From Gnetum montanum (lineage: Eukaryota > Streptophyta > Gnetopsida > Gnetales > Gnetaceae), in contig MNCI01001033.1 of the NCBI GenBank assembly GCA_015680685.1, positions 9,008 to 57,584 of the forward strand: a DNA stretch of 48,577 nt. Reading direction: 5' to 3'. Position numbers and translations under genes: made by a program. Shown in pieces: positions 1 through 11,339 of this stretch. Below the pieces are notes generated by a model. The model saw only the letters and a list, made by a program, of their open reading frames with translations, searched no databases and was not told the DNA's origin. The stretch's first letter is position 1, and every line of letters begins with the position of its first letter.

Positions 1-82
1 TACTCATTCCACGTTTAACAGGAGCTTGGGGTGAAGAGATATTAACTAGGAAAGTAGTAAATAAAAATTAAATAAATAATTA

Positions 83-385
83 AGCTAAGTGGATGCTACA
101 ATGATGAAGTAATCTCAATCTTTATTGCCAATCATGTGCGTGTCCAAGTACGTCAGACTTGAATAAGGATGTCGTACAATTACAATTACCACACTGCGGG
201 CATGCACTGAGGAAAAGGGTTAAGAGAAGAACTACTTAAAACTAACACTTAAAAGAAACTCCAAAAACTAGGAACTAACTACTAGATCTATCTACCTCTT
301 ATTTATAGATGAGGAGATAGGCTACGATATCTCGTACGCGATATCACGTATGCAATATCGTGGCCAACAAAATGATAACTCATCA
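83..385 (-). mobile_element. LTR fragment, Athila-like family (copy 1)
   Basis: This stretch matches 10242-10562 in the same orientation, including the blocks around the TATA box, the CAGTGCATGC segment and the end near GCTAAGTGG. On the minus strand it starts with TGATGAG at 385, has a TATA box (CTATAAATAAG, 299-310) and a poly(A)-like CAATAAAG (120-127), which is the order expected of U3-R-U5. GATATC-rich palindromic pieces lie at 320-360. It is probably a truncated or solo LTR. The internal region that would follow lies outside the window to the left. Confidence 0.6.
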
Positions 386-639
386 AAAATTAAGATGTGT
401 TGATATCTCATCTTCACCTATTTGAGAAATCATGTTATGTTCATGTTCCACAAGCAAACCATGGTAAGTTGGATCCCAAGATCAAGATGGGATTATTCCT
501 TAGTTATTCTTTGAATCACAAGGCCTACTAAGTGTGCAACATCAAGGATCACAAAATTATAAAATCTTGAGATATTTTATTTGACAACTTATTTCAAAAG
601 TAAAATGGCATCATGAGTTAAAAATCCATTGTTATTCCT
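386..639. other. No gene recognised
   Basis: AT-rich sequence between the LTR fragment and the copia relic. I see no open frame, no repeat shared with the rest of the window and no RNA gene. Confidence 0.4.
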
Positions 640-1186
640 ACAGTGATCCCTAGTAAAGCAAAGATTAACTCACAACCATTTATGACCTTATATGAAAATG
701 ATGATGTAGAAGATGGTACAAATGAGGATTCTAACCCTATGGATTCTTCAGTACACTAACAACCATAATGATTTAAAAATTAGTTGAAGGATCTAAGATT
801 GGTACAGTTAGAACATGTAAATGAAATGCCAATGAAAGGCTTAGAAATGGAAAATTTTTTATTGCAAAATATCATTCTGATTTGACTAATTTAGAATTTA
901 TATTTGATAGAAATGGACCCATGTGTATGCAAGAGGTTATGTAAAATAAAAATTGGTATGATGCAATAAAGGTAGAAAATAATATGTTGATTAAAAATGG
1001 TACATGAGAATAATGAAGAGTTCATGACAAATGAAAATATTAATAAGTAAATGGATTTCTCATATAAAAAGAAAAAGTTGATAACATAGTGGATAAATAT
1101 AAGATTTTTTTGGTTATAAAAGGTTTTCACAAAGACAAGACATTGATTATAAGGAAACATTTATACCCACTATAAAGCAACAAATG
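640..1186 (+). pseudogene. Ty1/copia reverse transcriptase relic (N-terminal part)
   Basis: The plus-strand translation from about 880 follows the start of a copia RT domain. It has an acidic linker, then MQEVM-NKNWYDAIKVE (family pattern EAm..W..AM..E), a KNGT block, KWIFSYKKK, and VDKYKIFLVIKGFHK (family pattern dkYKArLVaKGF.Q). After a frameshift, DIDYKETFIPTIK (1139-1177) matches the usual DY.ETF.PV. At least three stops and one frameshift are present. The catalytic palm is missing, because the sequence switches to an LTR soon after. Copia identity rests on motif order, not on a search. Confidence 0.75.
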
Positions 1187-1229
1187 ATATAGTGTATATT
1201 ATCCTTAGGAACTTCTTACTTTTGGAAGC

Positions 1230-2110
1230 TTAATGAGTTTTGAATAGACACGCTGCGTCTATAGGCATGTGTCAATGCAACCTCGTCAACATAACCCTAT
1301 TGACACATGGTTTTATGTATTGACGCTAACGTAGGCAAAGCCTATATAAATGCAGCCACCACTCACATTGATGACATCCAAAGTTAGTAGCATAGGGAAG
1401 CCCTTGAAATTTAGTTTCTCCAAAGTTAAAATATTTTTCTTCTAAGTGCCTGTAGTGTGAATTAAAGAGATTGTATAGATATTTATTCAAACGTCATGTA
1501 CCTGAATTCATTGGCATGAAGGGCAATAAAGACAAGATTTCTAATATTCATTACAACACTTGGATTAATTTAATATTTTCTATTTGCACTCTACTTTTAA
1601 TGTACTTTACTTTCATGGTTTTAATTAGTAAGATATTTAATCATAAATACATAAGTACAACCACCACGAGCATAACATATTGCACTTGGTATCCCAATAG
1701 TGGATATTTGGTGTGCCTAGTAATATTCGCTTGGTAACCAAATAGTATTAATATAAGTTCAGGATGTGTATGGTAAGTGGGAACAACTACTTATGTTATG
1801 ATAGTTTGTTACTAGAATAGCTAAGGAGTTAAATAGTTAATTATTAAATCTTCATTTACTCACCTAGCCCTTAGGATAAAAATATATAAAAACACTTATA
1901 AAAATTACACATCATGTGCCTTAACTCACATTTAACCATAAGAACTGATAGCTCAAGTGTGAGCTAGAAAGACAATGATCATACAACCCTTTGCTTCACA
2001 GTTTAAGACTATAGGTAGACTTAGGAACTAAGTGCATGGAATTTGACCAAATTGCTAGTATACGCTTGTGGTTCGTATGGTTGGGTGTAGGGAATACATG
2101 CTACTCATCA
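1230..2110 (+). mobile_element. 5' LTR of element I (Athila-like Ty3/gypsy)
   Basis: The region ends in CA (2109-2110) directly before a tRNA-type primer-binding site, so it should be the 5' LTR of the element whose gag begins at 2225. A TATA box (TATATAAAT, 1343-1351) lies in a plausible U3 position and AATAAAG at about 1525 could be the poly(A) signal. The left boundary is uncertain: no matching 3' LTR was found, and the copia relic stops near 1186. Apart from LTR signals I see no gene here. Confidence 0.55.
1343..1351 (+). promoter_or_regulatory. TATA box of element I LTR
   Basis: TATATAAAT follows GTAGGCAAAGCC and precedes a C/A-rich probable start region. Its distance to the LTR end (about 760 bases) would imply a long R-U5. 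Confidence 0.5.
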
Positions 2111-2111
2111 T

Positions 2112-2129
2112 TGGCACCGTTGCTGGGAA
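2112..2129 (+). other. Primer-binding site of element I, tRNA-Asp-like
   Basis: TGGCACCGTTGCTGGGAA lies one base after the LTR end. Athila-type elements use a PBS complementary to the 3' end of plant tRNA-Asp (TGGCGCCGTTGCCGGGGA). The match here is 15 of 18, and the three differences are all transitions. Confidence 0.75.
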
Positions 2130-3901
2130 TATATCTTAACTAAGTGTGCTAATTAGGAGTAAACTGTGATTCATATAAATATGTTGTTAAAAATATTAAG
2201 GCATACTTATTATTTAACACTAATATGGCTTCTTCTCATATGTACAAATCTCCACCACATATAGGAGAATCTAATCAACAACAAAGAATATCAAAGAAAC
2301 CCTAACAATTAAGGGTTGTCTATTCTTATCCAAATCCTTATAATCCAGGTTTCATTTTCATCCTTCATTAAGATGAACAAATGTGCTAGAAGGGCATGGA
2401 AGGCAACATTATGTTGCCTCTTGATCGATCTATTCTTACCATATTGATGGCCAGTCTCATCAGGCTAGGCATTGCTACACTTAATTCAGAATGCAAAGTC
2501 CAAGACTATACCTACAAAAACTATTAGTCCATCGATGCCTAGTAAAAGGAAGATTGGCACATGGAAGCATGATATGAGGCCTCTAAGAGTAGGGGGACCT
2601 TAACACATTTATTTTTTCAATAACACAAAGAGGATGAGGATTTCTTTTCTGGCTAATCCTAATACATAGATTATCCTCCTTTCTTTGATGAGGAGGCCCT
2701 TAACCAAAGGTTACAGTCAAATTTGGAGAACCTTGGTGATGGGAAGATAAGGTCTCAGGACTAGGGGGCCTTAAAGGACGAAAATCCATCCTATTCATTT
2801 AAGGGTAAGGATAACAATCAAAATAAAGATTAAAAAAAGCACAAGGATCAAGGCAGGGACTAAAGGAGAGGCACTAGCAGACATTGTACCCCTAGTTCCC
2901 CATCTTTACACTCATCATCCTCTTCGTCTTCATCATCAAATTCTAATAGAAAAAATAGGAGCCAAGAAAAAAGGAGAGCTAGTAGAGATAGGGATGGAGA
3001 TAAATGGTGGGATAGAGATGAATGTAGATCCTACCAGGATGATCAAGACCATAGACAAAGGCAACCACAAGGGGGAGAAGAGTGTCATAGGGAGCGAAAG
3101 CACATCAAAACTCATCATAGGCATCATGGCCATGAAAGGGGTCACCGTGATTGTCATAACTATGATGAGCCTTTGCTAGCTACCATAAAAATACTTAACA
3201 TTTCAAAGGCAATAAGAATTCTGACAAGGAATCATAAAGATAATAGAATTAAAAGGTTGAATATGAACAGTATCTCCAAATTTGAGGGATAATATAATTT
3301 AGATCCTCAAAATCATCTCCAAGCATTTCATGATTTTTGTGCCTTGCAAAACATAAAGAATGAATGGCAAAAGCTTAAATTGTTCCCGAGGATACTCACC
3401 AAGGAAGCAAAAATTTGGTACTAGTCTTTGGAACTCAAATCCATTTGCCAATGGAGTACTATGTTGGAAATATTCAATGATAAGTAGTAAACATACTCTA
3501 GAGTATCTAACTTGTAGAGACAAATCCAAGGATGGAAGTAGGGAAATCATGAGTCCTTGAATGCTGCCTTGGGCAGGTAGTACTTGCTATTGTATTGATA
3601 CCGAGGCCATGGATACACCCAAAGGGAACAACTTCATCATATTGTAGATGGGCTTAGAAATAAGACTATGGAAACCCTTAGGGTCTATGTCCAAGAAAGA
3701 CTTTTTGAAATGTAGGTCCATTAGATTCAAAGACTAATAGACCATGTGGCTAAAGAAGAAGGGGGACTAAAAAAGCATGAAAGTGTAGAGGAGTATAATA
3801 AGGATCCCTTCATTTACAAAATGGAGATGCCTTTCTATGACTCAGAGGGAAAGGCACTAGTTGATGAAATGGTGTAAAGAAAGACCTTATTGATACAAAA
3901 A

Positions 3902-3998
3902 AGTTTTTGTAAGGATATCGATCAAGGTGGATAAAATGTGGGACTTCTTNAGTTTTTGTAAGGATATCGATCAAGGTGGATAAAATGTGGGACTTCTT
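3902..3998. repeat. 48-bp exact direct duplication around a single N (assembly scar)
   Basis: Bases 3902-3949 and 3951-3998 are identical and separated by one N at 3950. This looks like two overlapping contig ends joined without merging, not like a biological tandem repeat. The gag relic reads through more naturally with one copy. Confidence 0.85.
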
Positions 3999-4595
3999 AG
4001 ATGAGAAGTTCCAAATAGCTCTAAAAATTACAAAGGAAAGAATAAACTACAGGAGCAATGGTCGAAGAAAAAACAAGGATACAAAGAAGGATTTCTATTA
4101 AAAAATGGTAAAGCTGCAGCAATTGAAGAGGTTGTATATTTTCAAATAGATGGTGAAGGATGTGACATTTGTCACTGTGAACATCCCAATGGATGTTTCT
4201 CTATTGTGTTGCATCTACAAGAATTTGGGGTGTATGCTTTGAATCCCAAATTAGCAAGATGATAAGCATCAAAGCAGTTGCCTTATCCACAAGGCAACTA
4301 CATGCAACAATTCCACCAGTCAATGTATTATTTGAGTGGAGTACCTCCTTAACCTCAAGAGCAATACCAATAGTGGTAACACCCATAGTTATGGGGGATG
4401 CCATCACCATGGTAGTAATATCCTTATAGATAGCCAGATCCTTATGGATACTATGTCCAATAACCTATATCCACTCATGACTCATCCAGCCATATTTCCT
4501 TGTCTCAGCACTACTACCCTTTGGAATATTACAGAGCACCTTCTCCAAGGGGGAGTCTCCTTTCCCTTTCCATCCTTTGTTTCCCTTAACAGCTT

Positions 4596-4708
4596 GTAAA
4601 TATAGAACCAGATATTAATCTGAGTGGTTTTGAATAAAAACCNCGAAATGCCATGAGGGCAGTAAATATAGAACCAGATATTAATCTGAGTGGTTTTGAA
4701 TAAAAACC
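4596..4708. repeat. 47-bp direct duplication around a single N (assembly scar)
   Basis: Bases 4596-4642 recur at 4662-4708. An N sits at 4643 and 18 extra bases (4644-4661) separate the copies. As at 3950, the exact repeat beside an N suggests an unmerged contig overlap or a misplaced read end. Confidence 0.75.
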
Positions 4709-4720
4709 TCATAAGAGATC

Positions 4721-5435
4721 ATTTTTTAGAACAAACAACATTACAAAACCCTTGTAGACACCCATGGTTGTTAACCTTACCTTATCTACCTCTAAAATTA
4801 TCCTTGAGTTGAATTCAAATCAAAGGACTTCCAATGTACATATTGTTAAGTTGACCCATGCGGTCATAGATTAGATAAAGACTGGTCACCTTCCTAGGAA
4901 ATGATTTGATCTTGGGAGTCCCCTCATTTATTTGCAAATTTCAAGGAATGATTTATGTAAAGCTTTTTTGAACTCAGGTTTTAGGATGAACTTAATATCC
5001 CAAGAAATGTATTAGATCTAGAACCTACCTCCTCTTAAGAAAAGTAATATCATACTAGAGTTGGTAGAATAATCCATCACTGTTCCTCTGGGAGTAGTGA
5101 ACAACATTATGGCCATCATTTATGGGTGGTCCTATCCTATACATTTTCTTGTAATTCATATAGAGAATTGGAAAGGGAATTTACCTATCATTATGGAAAG
5201 GGCATGGCTAAGTACTATAAATGCCAAAATGGGGAATCAAAACCTTTCCTTGAAAATCTTCAAGGAAAATGAATTTGGCAAGATAAAGAAGAAAAGGATT
5301 CTGTGCATTGCATATAATGACATAGGGTACCATTGCATGCAGAAAATATGGATAGTGAAAGGTACATCAATCCTAGCATGTAATCACTGTGTCAAAACAA
5401 CAATAATATAGAAGTGCATGTATGCAATAGCCATA
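4721..5435 (+). pseudogene. Protease region of element I, decayed
   Basis: The translation of 4910-5400 follows an Athila-type aspartic protease. ICKFQGMIYVKLF leads to NSGFRMNLISQEMY, where the family has a DSGAS.NLM-like active site, so the catalytic Asp is now Asn. Then come VPLGVVNNI, a hydrophobic strand IHFLVIHIEN and PIIMERAWLSTINAKM (family pattern .IILGRPWLsT..A.I). The longest open stretch is 5097-5411. It would have cleaved the Gag-Pol polyprotein. Stops and the lost catalytic residue make it dead. Confidence 0.7.
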
Positions 5436-5539
5436 ATCCAAGAAGGTATCCAGTGGCTGATAACATATCATCAACCTGAATCTACCATATGCATGGAACC
5501 ATTAGAGAGTGTCATGAGCACCTATATTTAGAATATGGA

Positions 5540-5845
5540 TTAACTGAAGCAACTCCATCACCAACTCTCCTACACATAAAGTGAAATCGATTAGGGAGAG
5601 TTGGAAATCCTTGATCACTTTAAGCTGGAGCCCCTTGAATTGAAAGATTTGCCAACAACTTTAGAATATGCTTTTCTCAACAATGGCAAACTAATAATCA
5701 TCAATGTCAATCTTGCTCTAGAATAGAAATAGAAGCTATTGAAGGTGGTGAACAAATGATCAACAACCTTTGCTTGGTCATATCATGAACTCACTGGGAG
5801 AGATCCATGGATATGTGAGCATCGTATGGGAGAGACTATGGGCTG
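5540..5845 (+). pseudogene. Start of reverse transcriptase of element I, truncated
   Basis: LELKDLPTTLEYAFL, KLIIINVNLALE, TTFAWSYHEL and ICEHRM follow the conserved pre-RT segment of Athila-type pol (family pattern ..LKYAFL....pVII...L......AiGW...DI.GI.p..C.H.I). Homology stops at about 5845, just before the fingers and palm of RT. The sequence that follows is best read on the minus strand. An integrase fragment in this orientation reappears at 10570 and could belong to the same insertion. Confidence 0.65.
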
Positions 5846-5928
5846 AATAACAACAATAATGGCTCAAAAGAGGTTGGTTTCATCTCTCCGTTCCTAGTTG
5901 AGAATTTTAGCAATTTGTTGCAGATGGC

Positions 5929-7010
5929 TCATTGCAGGTCCATAATCTTATAGTAGTGGTGGTGAAACTTGTGGCTCTTATCATTGCTTTGTTTCTTATT
6001 TTGGCTCCTTCTGTAGTTCCTATTCTTGTTTGTATTCTTGCTCTTCACCAAGGTCTTTTCTTGGTGTTGCTGGTTTGAGCAAGTCAAAGAATGAAGCATT
6101 TTGGGCCCTCTTGGAAACATCATTGGTGTAACCTAAGATTCTAGCTTGCTTGCATAGCTTCCTGATTAGGCAAGGGAATGAAAGTGTCAACTTCCCTACC
6201 TTTCTTTCCTCGAACCACTGTTGAATTTCTATGAAGTATAATTGGGCAAGGTTGGCATTGTATTTTCCCATCAAGATTTCACTTCCTTTGGTTGCGTAGG
6301 TTGATATCCTATTTAGCCCTTTAGTTGGGAAGAGATGATATGTGCCAATTTTGAAATAAATTTTCTCTTTGAGAGCTAGCTCATTGTATATTTTATCTTT
6401 CTTGTTATATGCCCATTTCAGCCATAGGTTCCTTGTTTCTATGTCAAACCTTGTGGACATGTGTGCTACCTTGGCCCCCACATTGGCTATGTTCAAAGCC
6501 TCTGCAATGGCCTTGACTAAGAAAGAAATAGAAATTTTACCAATGTTAATGATGGTACCCTCCGCTTTATTGTGCTAGAATTGGTACATCTCATTGAGGT
6601 ACCATTCACCACTTTCAAAAAGAATGTGCCATAAAGGCAATGCCTGAAGCTGAGTTTTGATCACCTTAGGGACAAATTCCATGAATGTCCTGAAGTTCAT
6701 TTCCATAATGATCATGGTCAACATGGATTGCTCCTAGATGGCTTGGAGGCATTCTTGGAACAATGTGATGTGTTGTATTTGTGCTTGACCCTATGGTCCT
6801 GTAGCCTCTACTTGGATTGACTGCCCTATAACAAGGGCCTCTTGATAAACGCTAAATGATTGGGCCTCTTATTCATCATGCTGGGCTAGTGGGCCTTGTT
6901 CTCCTAGTTGACCTCTACCACCTCTCAAGTGTTTTATTACACCTTGCAAAGGTCCTTCTTGTCCTCCTTTTTTAGGCCATCTACAATCAATCAAGGATAA
7001 TGGGTTATTA
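5929..7010 (-). pseudogene. Unidentified ORF downstream of a minus-strand gag, with stops
   Basis: On the minus strand a coding-like frame runs from a Gly/Gln-rich segment (about 7000-6770) into a compact domain (about 6720-6020). The best open part covers 6496-6020. Readable blocks are MNFRTFMEFVPKVI, GKISISFLVKAIAEALNI, and LTLSFPCLIRKLCKQARI near the end. This G-K-x-I-x-F ... L-x-F-P-x-L-I-x-x-L-C layout resembles the domain annotated in many plant genomes as 'putative plant transposon protein', but I cannot confirm that. In-frame TAG codons at about 6574 and near 6730 break it. It lies downstream of, and in the same orientation as, the gag at 8033-10190, with its own LTR-like promoter near 7540. 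Confidence 0.5.
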
Positions 7011-7299
7011 GGGTATTTTTCATTTATCATCAATAGATTTATCTCTTACTCATGTCCTTAGCTCAATTAAGTTCTTAGTTCATGTGATTGTAGAGTTAGA
7101 AAAATTTCAAGAAGAATGCCCAAAAAGAATTACCTTCTTTTATGACCCTTTGCAATTGACTTATTTTCCCTTTTGTATGGCTTATAATGACAATTATGAT
7201 TCCTTAAGTGAGATAATTAAATGTTCTAACATACATACAACTAATTGTTCATTAAAACACTTAATTTTTTTGACATTCTTACCCTTATAATGCCTTTCA

Positions 7300-7620
7300 A
7301 GTTATAGTAAATTTTGAAAAATTGGCACAATTTTTCCACACAAGCACACCTTCTTAATGAAATTGAACACTCTAGGATCAAATAGGTTCAAAAACCAAGG
7401 AAATCGAAGGGGTATGGATTAAGATATTGCATATGGAAGTTAGATTCTCAGAGCTCTTGGTCGAGAGAGAAAAATGCAAAAACTTCCCTAGCAACAATTT
7501 ATGAGAATGAATTTTGAGGCATCATGAGGGTCCTATTTATAGGTTTTTGTGGACCCGATATCAGGTACCCAACATTAGGAAGCTGATATTGACTTCCACC
7601 CAATATTGGGGGTCTTAAAA
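7300..7620 (-). promoter_or_regulatory. LTR-like promoter upstream of the 7010-5929 ORF
   Basis: On the minus strand CCTATAAATAG (7532-7542) is a good TATA box about 530 bases before the ORF. The sequence upstream of it (7557-7612) shares GATATC, an ACATTAG-like block and CAATATTGG with the U3 of the LTR at 10242-10562, in the same order. It may be a remnant of a third LTR or a promoter derived from one. A CTCTCTCGA stretch after the TATA box could be the 5' leader. Confidence 0.45.
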
Positions 7621-8032
7621 TTACATTTCATGGGACCATTTAGCATGGAAAATGAAGCTTTGTGATTGGTGGGAAGGTTTCATGTAGAGCTCAAAGTTCT
7701 TAGTTTTTCCATTTAGGCATAATGATTACGAGTTTATTCTTAGTTTGATAATGGAAAATAATATCATTATGACCATGGTAAGAACCTCTTATTAATGGGA
7801 TGGATGGATGGATGACGTGGCCTCACTGTCCAGATAATCAATCCCTCATGACTTTGACAACATAGAGAAAACCTCACCTCAACAGACTACATGATGTCAT
7901 GTTTTTCATAAATGAGATTACTGATAAAGGAAATGAAAATAAAGTGTGGAAAAATATAATTGAAAAAGATAAGAAAAATTGGTATCAAAAAATGAGAGAG
8001 TGATAAAAAATTATAAAACAAAAATATGGAAA
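7621..8032. other. Noncoding spacer with a short GGAT repeat
   Basis: No open frame is recognisable here. A GGAT microsatellite of about four units lies at 7797-7815. The minus-strand gag ends at about 8033. Confidence 0.4.
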
Positions 8033-10190
8033 ACACTTATTAATTCTTGATTTTAGGATGGGGCATCTCCCCCATGACTAAGCTTTTTGACCATGACAAG
8101 AATTAATAAGTGGGTAGGCAGGTTCCATGCATTTTTGAAATAGTGTTAAACTTTCATTTTCAAGCCACTGGGTGTCTTTTGGTTTAGTGGCAGCTACATA
8201 AATAGGTTGTTTCTCATACACTTCATTTTGAAGTGTACGGTGGGTCAAAATAGGAGTTGTGTTAATTTTGTGGACATCTGGCCCATGACTACACCCTTTA
8301 TCATGATTAGTGATTCATGGACTCTTCTATCTCTCCATAGTGCTAGATTCATCATTTTTGTTAGGTGTTGGGGTAACGATGGATGTTGGCCTTTGCATAG
8401 GATTGAAGGACATTGGTTGTGAAAGAAAGGATGATGTACTTGATTAGCATTGTGATGGTTTGGATGAGTTAGTAGGTCCACGAGTGTTGTGCTTATACAT
8501 GAGAACCATCCTAAAGAAAGGGTGTTTCCAAGATTGTGGTGGGGATCTACTAGCATTATCATTTTTGTGCATGTTCACAACACAAGTGACATTCTTTCAT
8601 TGATGTTGTGCTGCTGAACCTTCCTGTGTTGTTGGCTATGACATGTGATGGAGGGGAGTATGAGAATATTGAAGATATGATGGAGGGTGAGAGGTGAGAG
8701 GTGGTGACCTCATAAAAGATGTTGTGGGTTGATGATATTTGGGAGAGTGGTAGTAGTGGCTTGAGGTAGAGGAAGTAGAACAAGCTGGGGAAATAGGCCG
8801 TTGAACATAGTATCTGGATGGGTTTGGTTGATAATAGGGGTAGCATTGGTTTGATGATGGCCTCCCCTACGAATGTGGGTTCTACCACTACATTGGATGA
8901 TAGTGTTGAGGTTGGTAAGAAGTCCCACTAGGATAGTGCGATTGGTTGTTGGACTGTTTATAATTACCTTGTGGAAAAGGTAAGTTCCTAAGCATTTTCT
9001 TTTGTATAAACTTGGGATTCAATGCAAAAGCCCAATACTCATGTAGATGTAACATGATTGGGCAATAACCCTTTGGATGGTCATATAGGCAAATGTCACA
9101 TTCATCATCTGCTTTGGTGGTTAAGTCTATAGCATCTTCTTCTATAGTCATTTCCCCTTTTTACTAATAACTGTTCCTAGGCATTTCTTGGTTCTTTTTC
9201 CTCTTTTTGTTATGATCACTTGATTCATTTTGTGTTACTTTCTCCTCTATGATTTCTACACAAGTTGTAACTTTCTCATTTATCCATTTTGACATCTTAT
9301 CTAACCTTGCTTCAAGCTCATTGATAGACTTATGTATTGACAAGGTTTGTTGTGAAATCACCTCATTGAGAGCTACCTCTTTTTCCTTATCATAGATATG
9401 GATCCTCTTCTTTTAAATAGTTGGGTCCCAATGATGTTTCTCAACATTCTCTTGTTTACATAGCTTTCATTCTTCTTTTTCCACACACTTAATTAACCTC
9501 TGGACTTGATGGGTTCCTAGTTCATATAATCGACCTTGAGCATATCTCCCAAGGGTCTCTCTCATTTCACTATGAAGCCCATCTATGATGTGGAAAAGTT
9601 ACTCTTCTTGAGAAAAACTATGACTCTGACATCTATATAGTAGAGAATAGTATCTATCTAAGGCCATATCCAAGGGTTCATGTTGTTCCTATTTCCATCC
9701 TTGGATTTATTTTCTTAGGTTGGACACCCTCGCATAGGTTTGGTATTTTTCATTGAAGAGTTCTAGCATTGTGGAACATCAATGGATTGAATTTGGTTTC
9801 AACGATCTATAACACACTTCGGCTTTGTCTACTAGTATCATAGGGAAGAGCTTAAGATTTTTCCACCCATTTTCAATGTTTTGTAAGATGCAGGCATCAT
9901 GGAAGGCTTGTAAATGATGTTGTGGATCAGAATTATAGCCTTCTACAAATTTAGGGATTTTATTCATATCAAGCCTTTTGATGCAAATTTCCTTGTGATG
10001 CCTATGGGGTATTTTAATTGCCTTTGTGATCTACATCATGCTCTTAGTGACCAAGAAGGGTTCACTGTCATCAAACATGTCATGGTAAAAATTTTAATTT
10101 CTATTTATTTGATTATGATGATTTTGTCTATGATCATTTTGATGTCTTTGATTTTGCCCTTAGTCTCGATTTTTATTTTTATTTCAATCC
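8033..10190 (-). pseudogene. gag, second copy of the element I family (minus strand)
   Basis: Reading leftward from about 10190, an Arg/Asp/His-rich start leads to NKIPKFVEGYNSDPQHHL and a gag core (9967-9779) parallel to 3240-3420. Blocks IIDGLHSEM and QEENVEKHH follow, then a Lys/Glu-rich helical stretch (9361-9164). The knuckle CDICLYDHPKGYC (about 9085) has spacing CX2CX3HX4C. A long His/Pro/Ser/Tyr-rich tail ends with GRCPILKSRINK and a stop near 8033. Frame breaks are fewer than in the plus copy. An LTR of the same orientation sits just upstream (10562-10242). No protease or RT follows on this strand. Confidence 0.75.
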
Positions 10191-10241
10191 CATAGTGGAG
10201 CTTGATCCCATAGTAAGCATTTAAGTAGTTAACAATTATAA

Positions 10242-10562
10242 AGCTAAGTGGACATTGCGATGATGAAAATAATCTTGATATTTATTGCTAAACATGTAGC
10301 ATGTCCAAGTATGTCACACTTGAATAAGGATGTTGTACAATCAGTTAACATCACACTGCGAGCATGCACTGAAAACAAACTAACAAAAATTCTCTATGTC
10401 TATATCTAAAATCTATATGTAAACCATACACCCAAGTGTTGTATTTATAGGCTAGCATGGATGAGGTGATATCGAATCCTCGACATTAGAGGTTGTGCCT
10501 CAATATTGGATACTTGATAACACAACTCTAACACCAAAGCCCTATCAAAACATGACTCATCA
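10242..10562 (-). mobile_element. 5' LTR-like segment of the minus-strand gag copy
   Basis: This matches 83-385 along its length. On the minus strand it begins TGATGAGTCATG (10562), has a TATA box (CTATAAATAC, 10441-10451), the shared CAGTGCATGC block and a CAATAAAT poly(A)-like signal at about 10280. Gag starts within about 60-250 bases of its end. I could not find a convincing primer-binding site in between. Confidence 0.6.
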
Positions 10563-10569
10563 AACTCCC

Positions 10570-11339
10570 CTTAATAAAAGCTATTGAAGCAAAAAGTCTT
10601 GAAGATCTTATTTGGTACAAGGAATTCCTCTTTTACCTATTTACTCAAGAGATGTCTCAAGAATGGGATAATAGGAAGAAACAACAATTTCTTCACCAAG
10701 CTAAGAATTACATGGAAATCAAGGACAACCTTTACAAGGATTACGTTGATGGATTGATGCGATGGTGCATGTCCAATGCTCATTAATTGTAGATCCTCTA
10801 GGATGCTCATGAGGGTTCGTATGAAGGCCATTATGTAGGAAGGAGGATGGTCATAAAAATCCTCATGGCAGGATACTATTGGCTAATAATTTTCAAGGAT
10901 GCCCACCATTTCTCTCATTCATGCAAGTGTTTTTAACGAAATGAAGAAGTAACTATATGGATGAAAAGGTCCCAATAGTGGATCCAACCACTAGTGCCTT
11001 TCAATCTTTGGGGCATTAACTTCATGGAGCCCATCAACCCCATGTCCAATGGAAAGGCATACATCATCGTAGCTATTGACTACTATGCTAAGTGAGTCAA
11101 AGCTAAAGATCACCTATTGTTCATCTTCTATGGTAGCACAATTTATTTAGCAAAGTGTGGTAAACAATTTTGGCATGCCAAGGAAACTTATGTCTAACAA
11201 TGAAATTCATTTCACAAGTGCTACCATTCAAAAACTAATGCAACACTTAGGGGTAGAACATAAATTAACAAATCCATATTACCCACAAGCTAATGGTAAA
11301 GCTGAAGTTACAAATAGGTGTACTGACCTAAATCATCAG
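10570..11339 (+). pseudogene. Ty3/gypsy integrase fragment interrupted by element II
   Basis: The plus strand encodes an HHCC zinc-binding region (HEGSYEGHYVGRRMVIKIL, AGYYW, FKDAHHFSHSCKC) and the start of the integrase core (LWGINFMEP, KAYIIVAIDYYAK). The segment 11157-11310 carries MSNNEIHFTS, LGVEHKLTNPYYPQANG and KAEVTNR, so the N-x-x-H-F and Glu parts of the DDE site are visible. Several stops and one frameshift are present. Homology ends where the minus-strand LTR of element II begins (11340). It may be the distal part of element I. Confidence 0.7.

Larger units (their letters stand above)
2225..4720 (+). pseudogene. gag of element I, decayed
   Basis: The first ATG after the PBS is at 2225 (MASSHMYKSPPHIG). 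The middle part is rich in Arg, Ser, Asp and His (2860-3180). It leads into a gag core from 3240: SKFEG, NLDPQNHLQAFHDFC, KLKLFPRILTKEAKIWY. A knuckle-like Cys/His motif, CDICHCEHPNGC, follows at about 4157. The same blocks in the same order occur on the minus strand at 10190-8033, which confirms the family. Many stops and frameshifts exclude a functional protein. Two assembly scars (3950, 4643) lie inside. Gag would form the virus-like particle that packages element RNA. Confidence 0.75.

Noticed and set aside
2936-3179. Open frames on both strands with Met/Pro/Ile-rich products
   Set aside because: They are shadows of the Arg/Ser/Asp/His-rich gag segment of element I and have no homology features.
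8245-8562. Overlapping open frames on both strands
   Set aside because: Only the minus-strand gag tail reading fits the neighbouring gag blocks; the rest are frame shadows.
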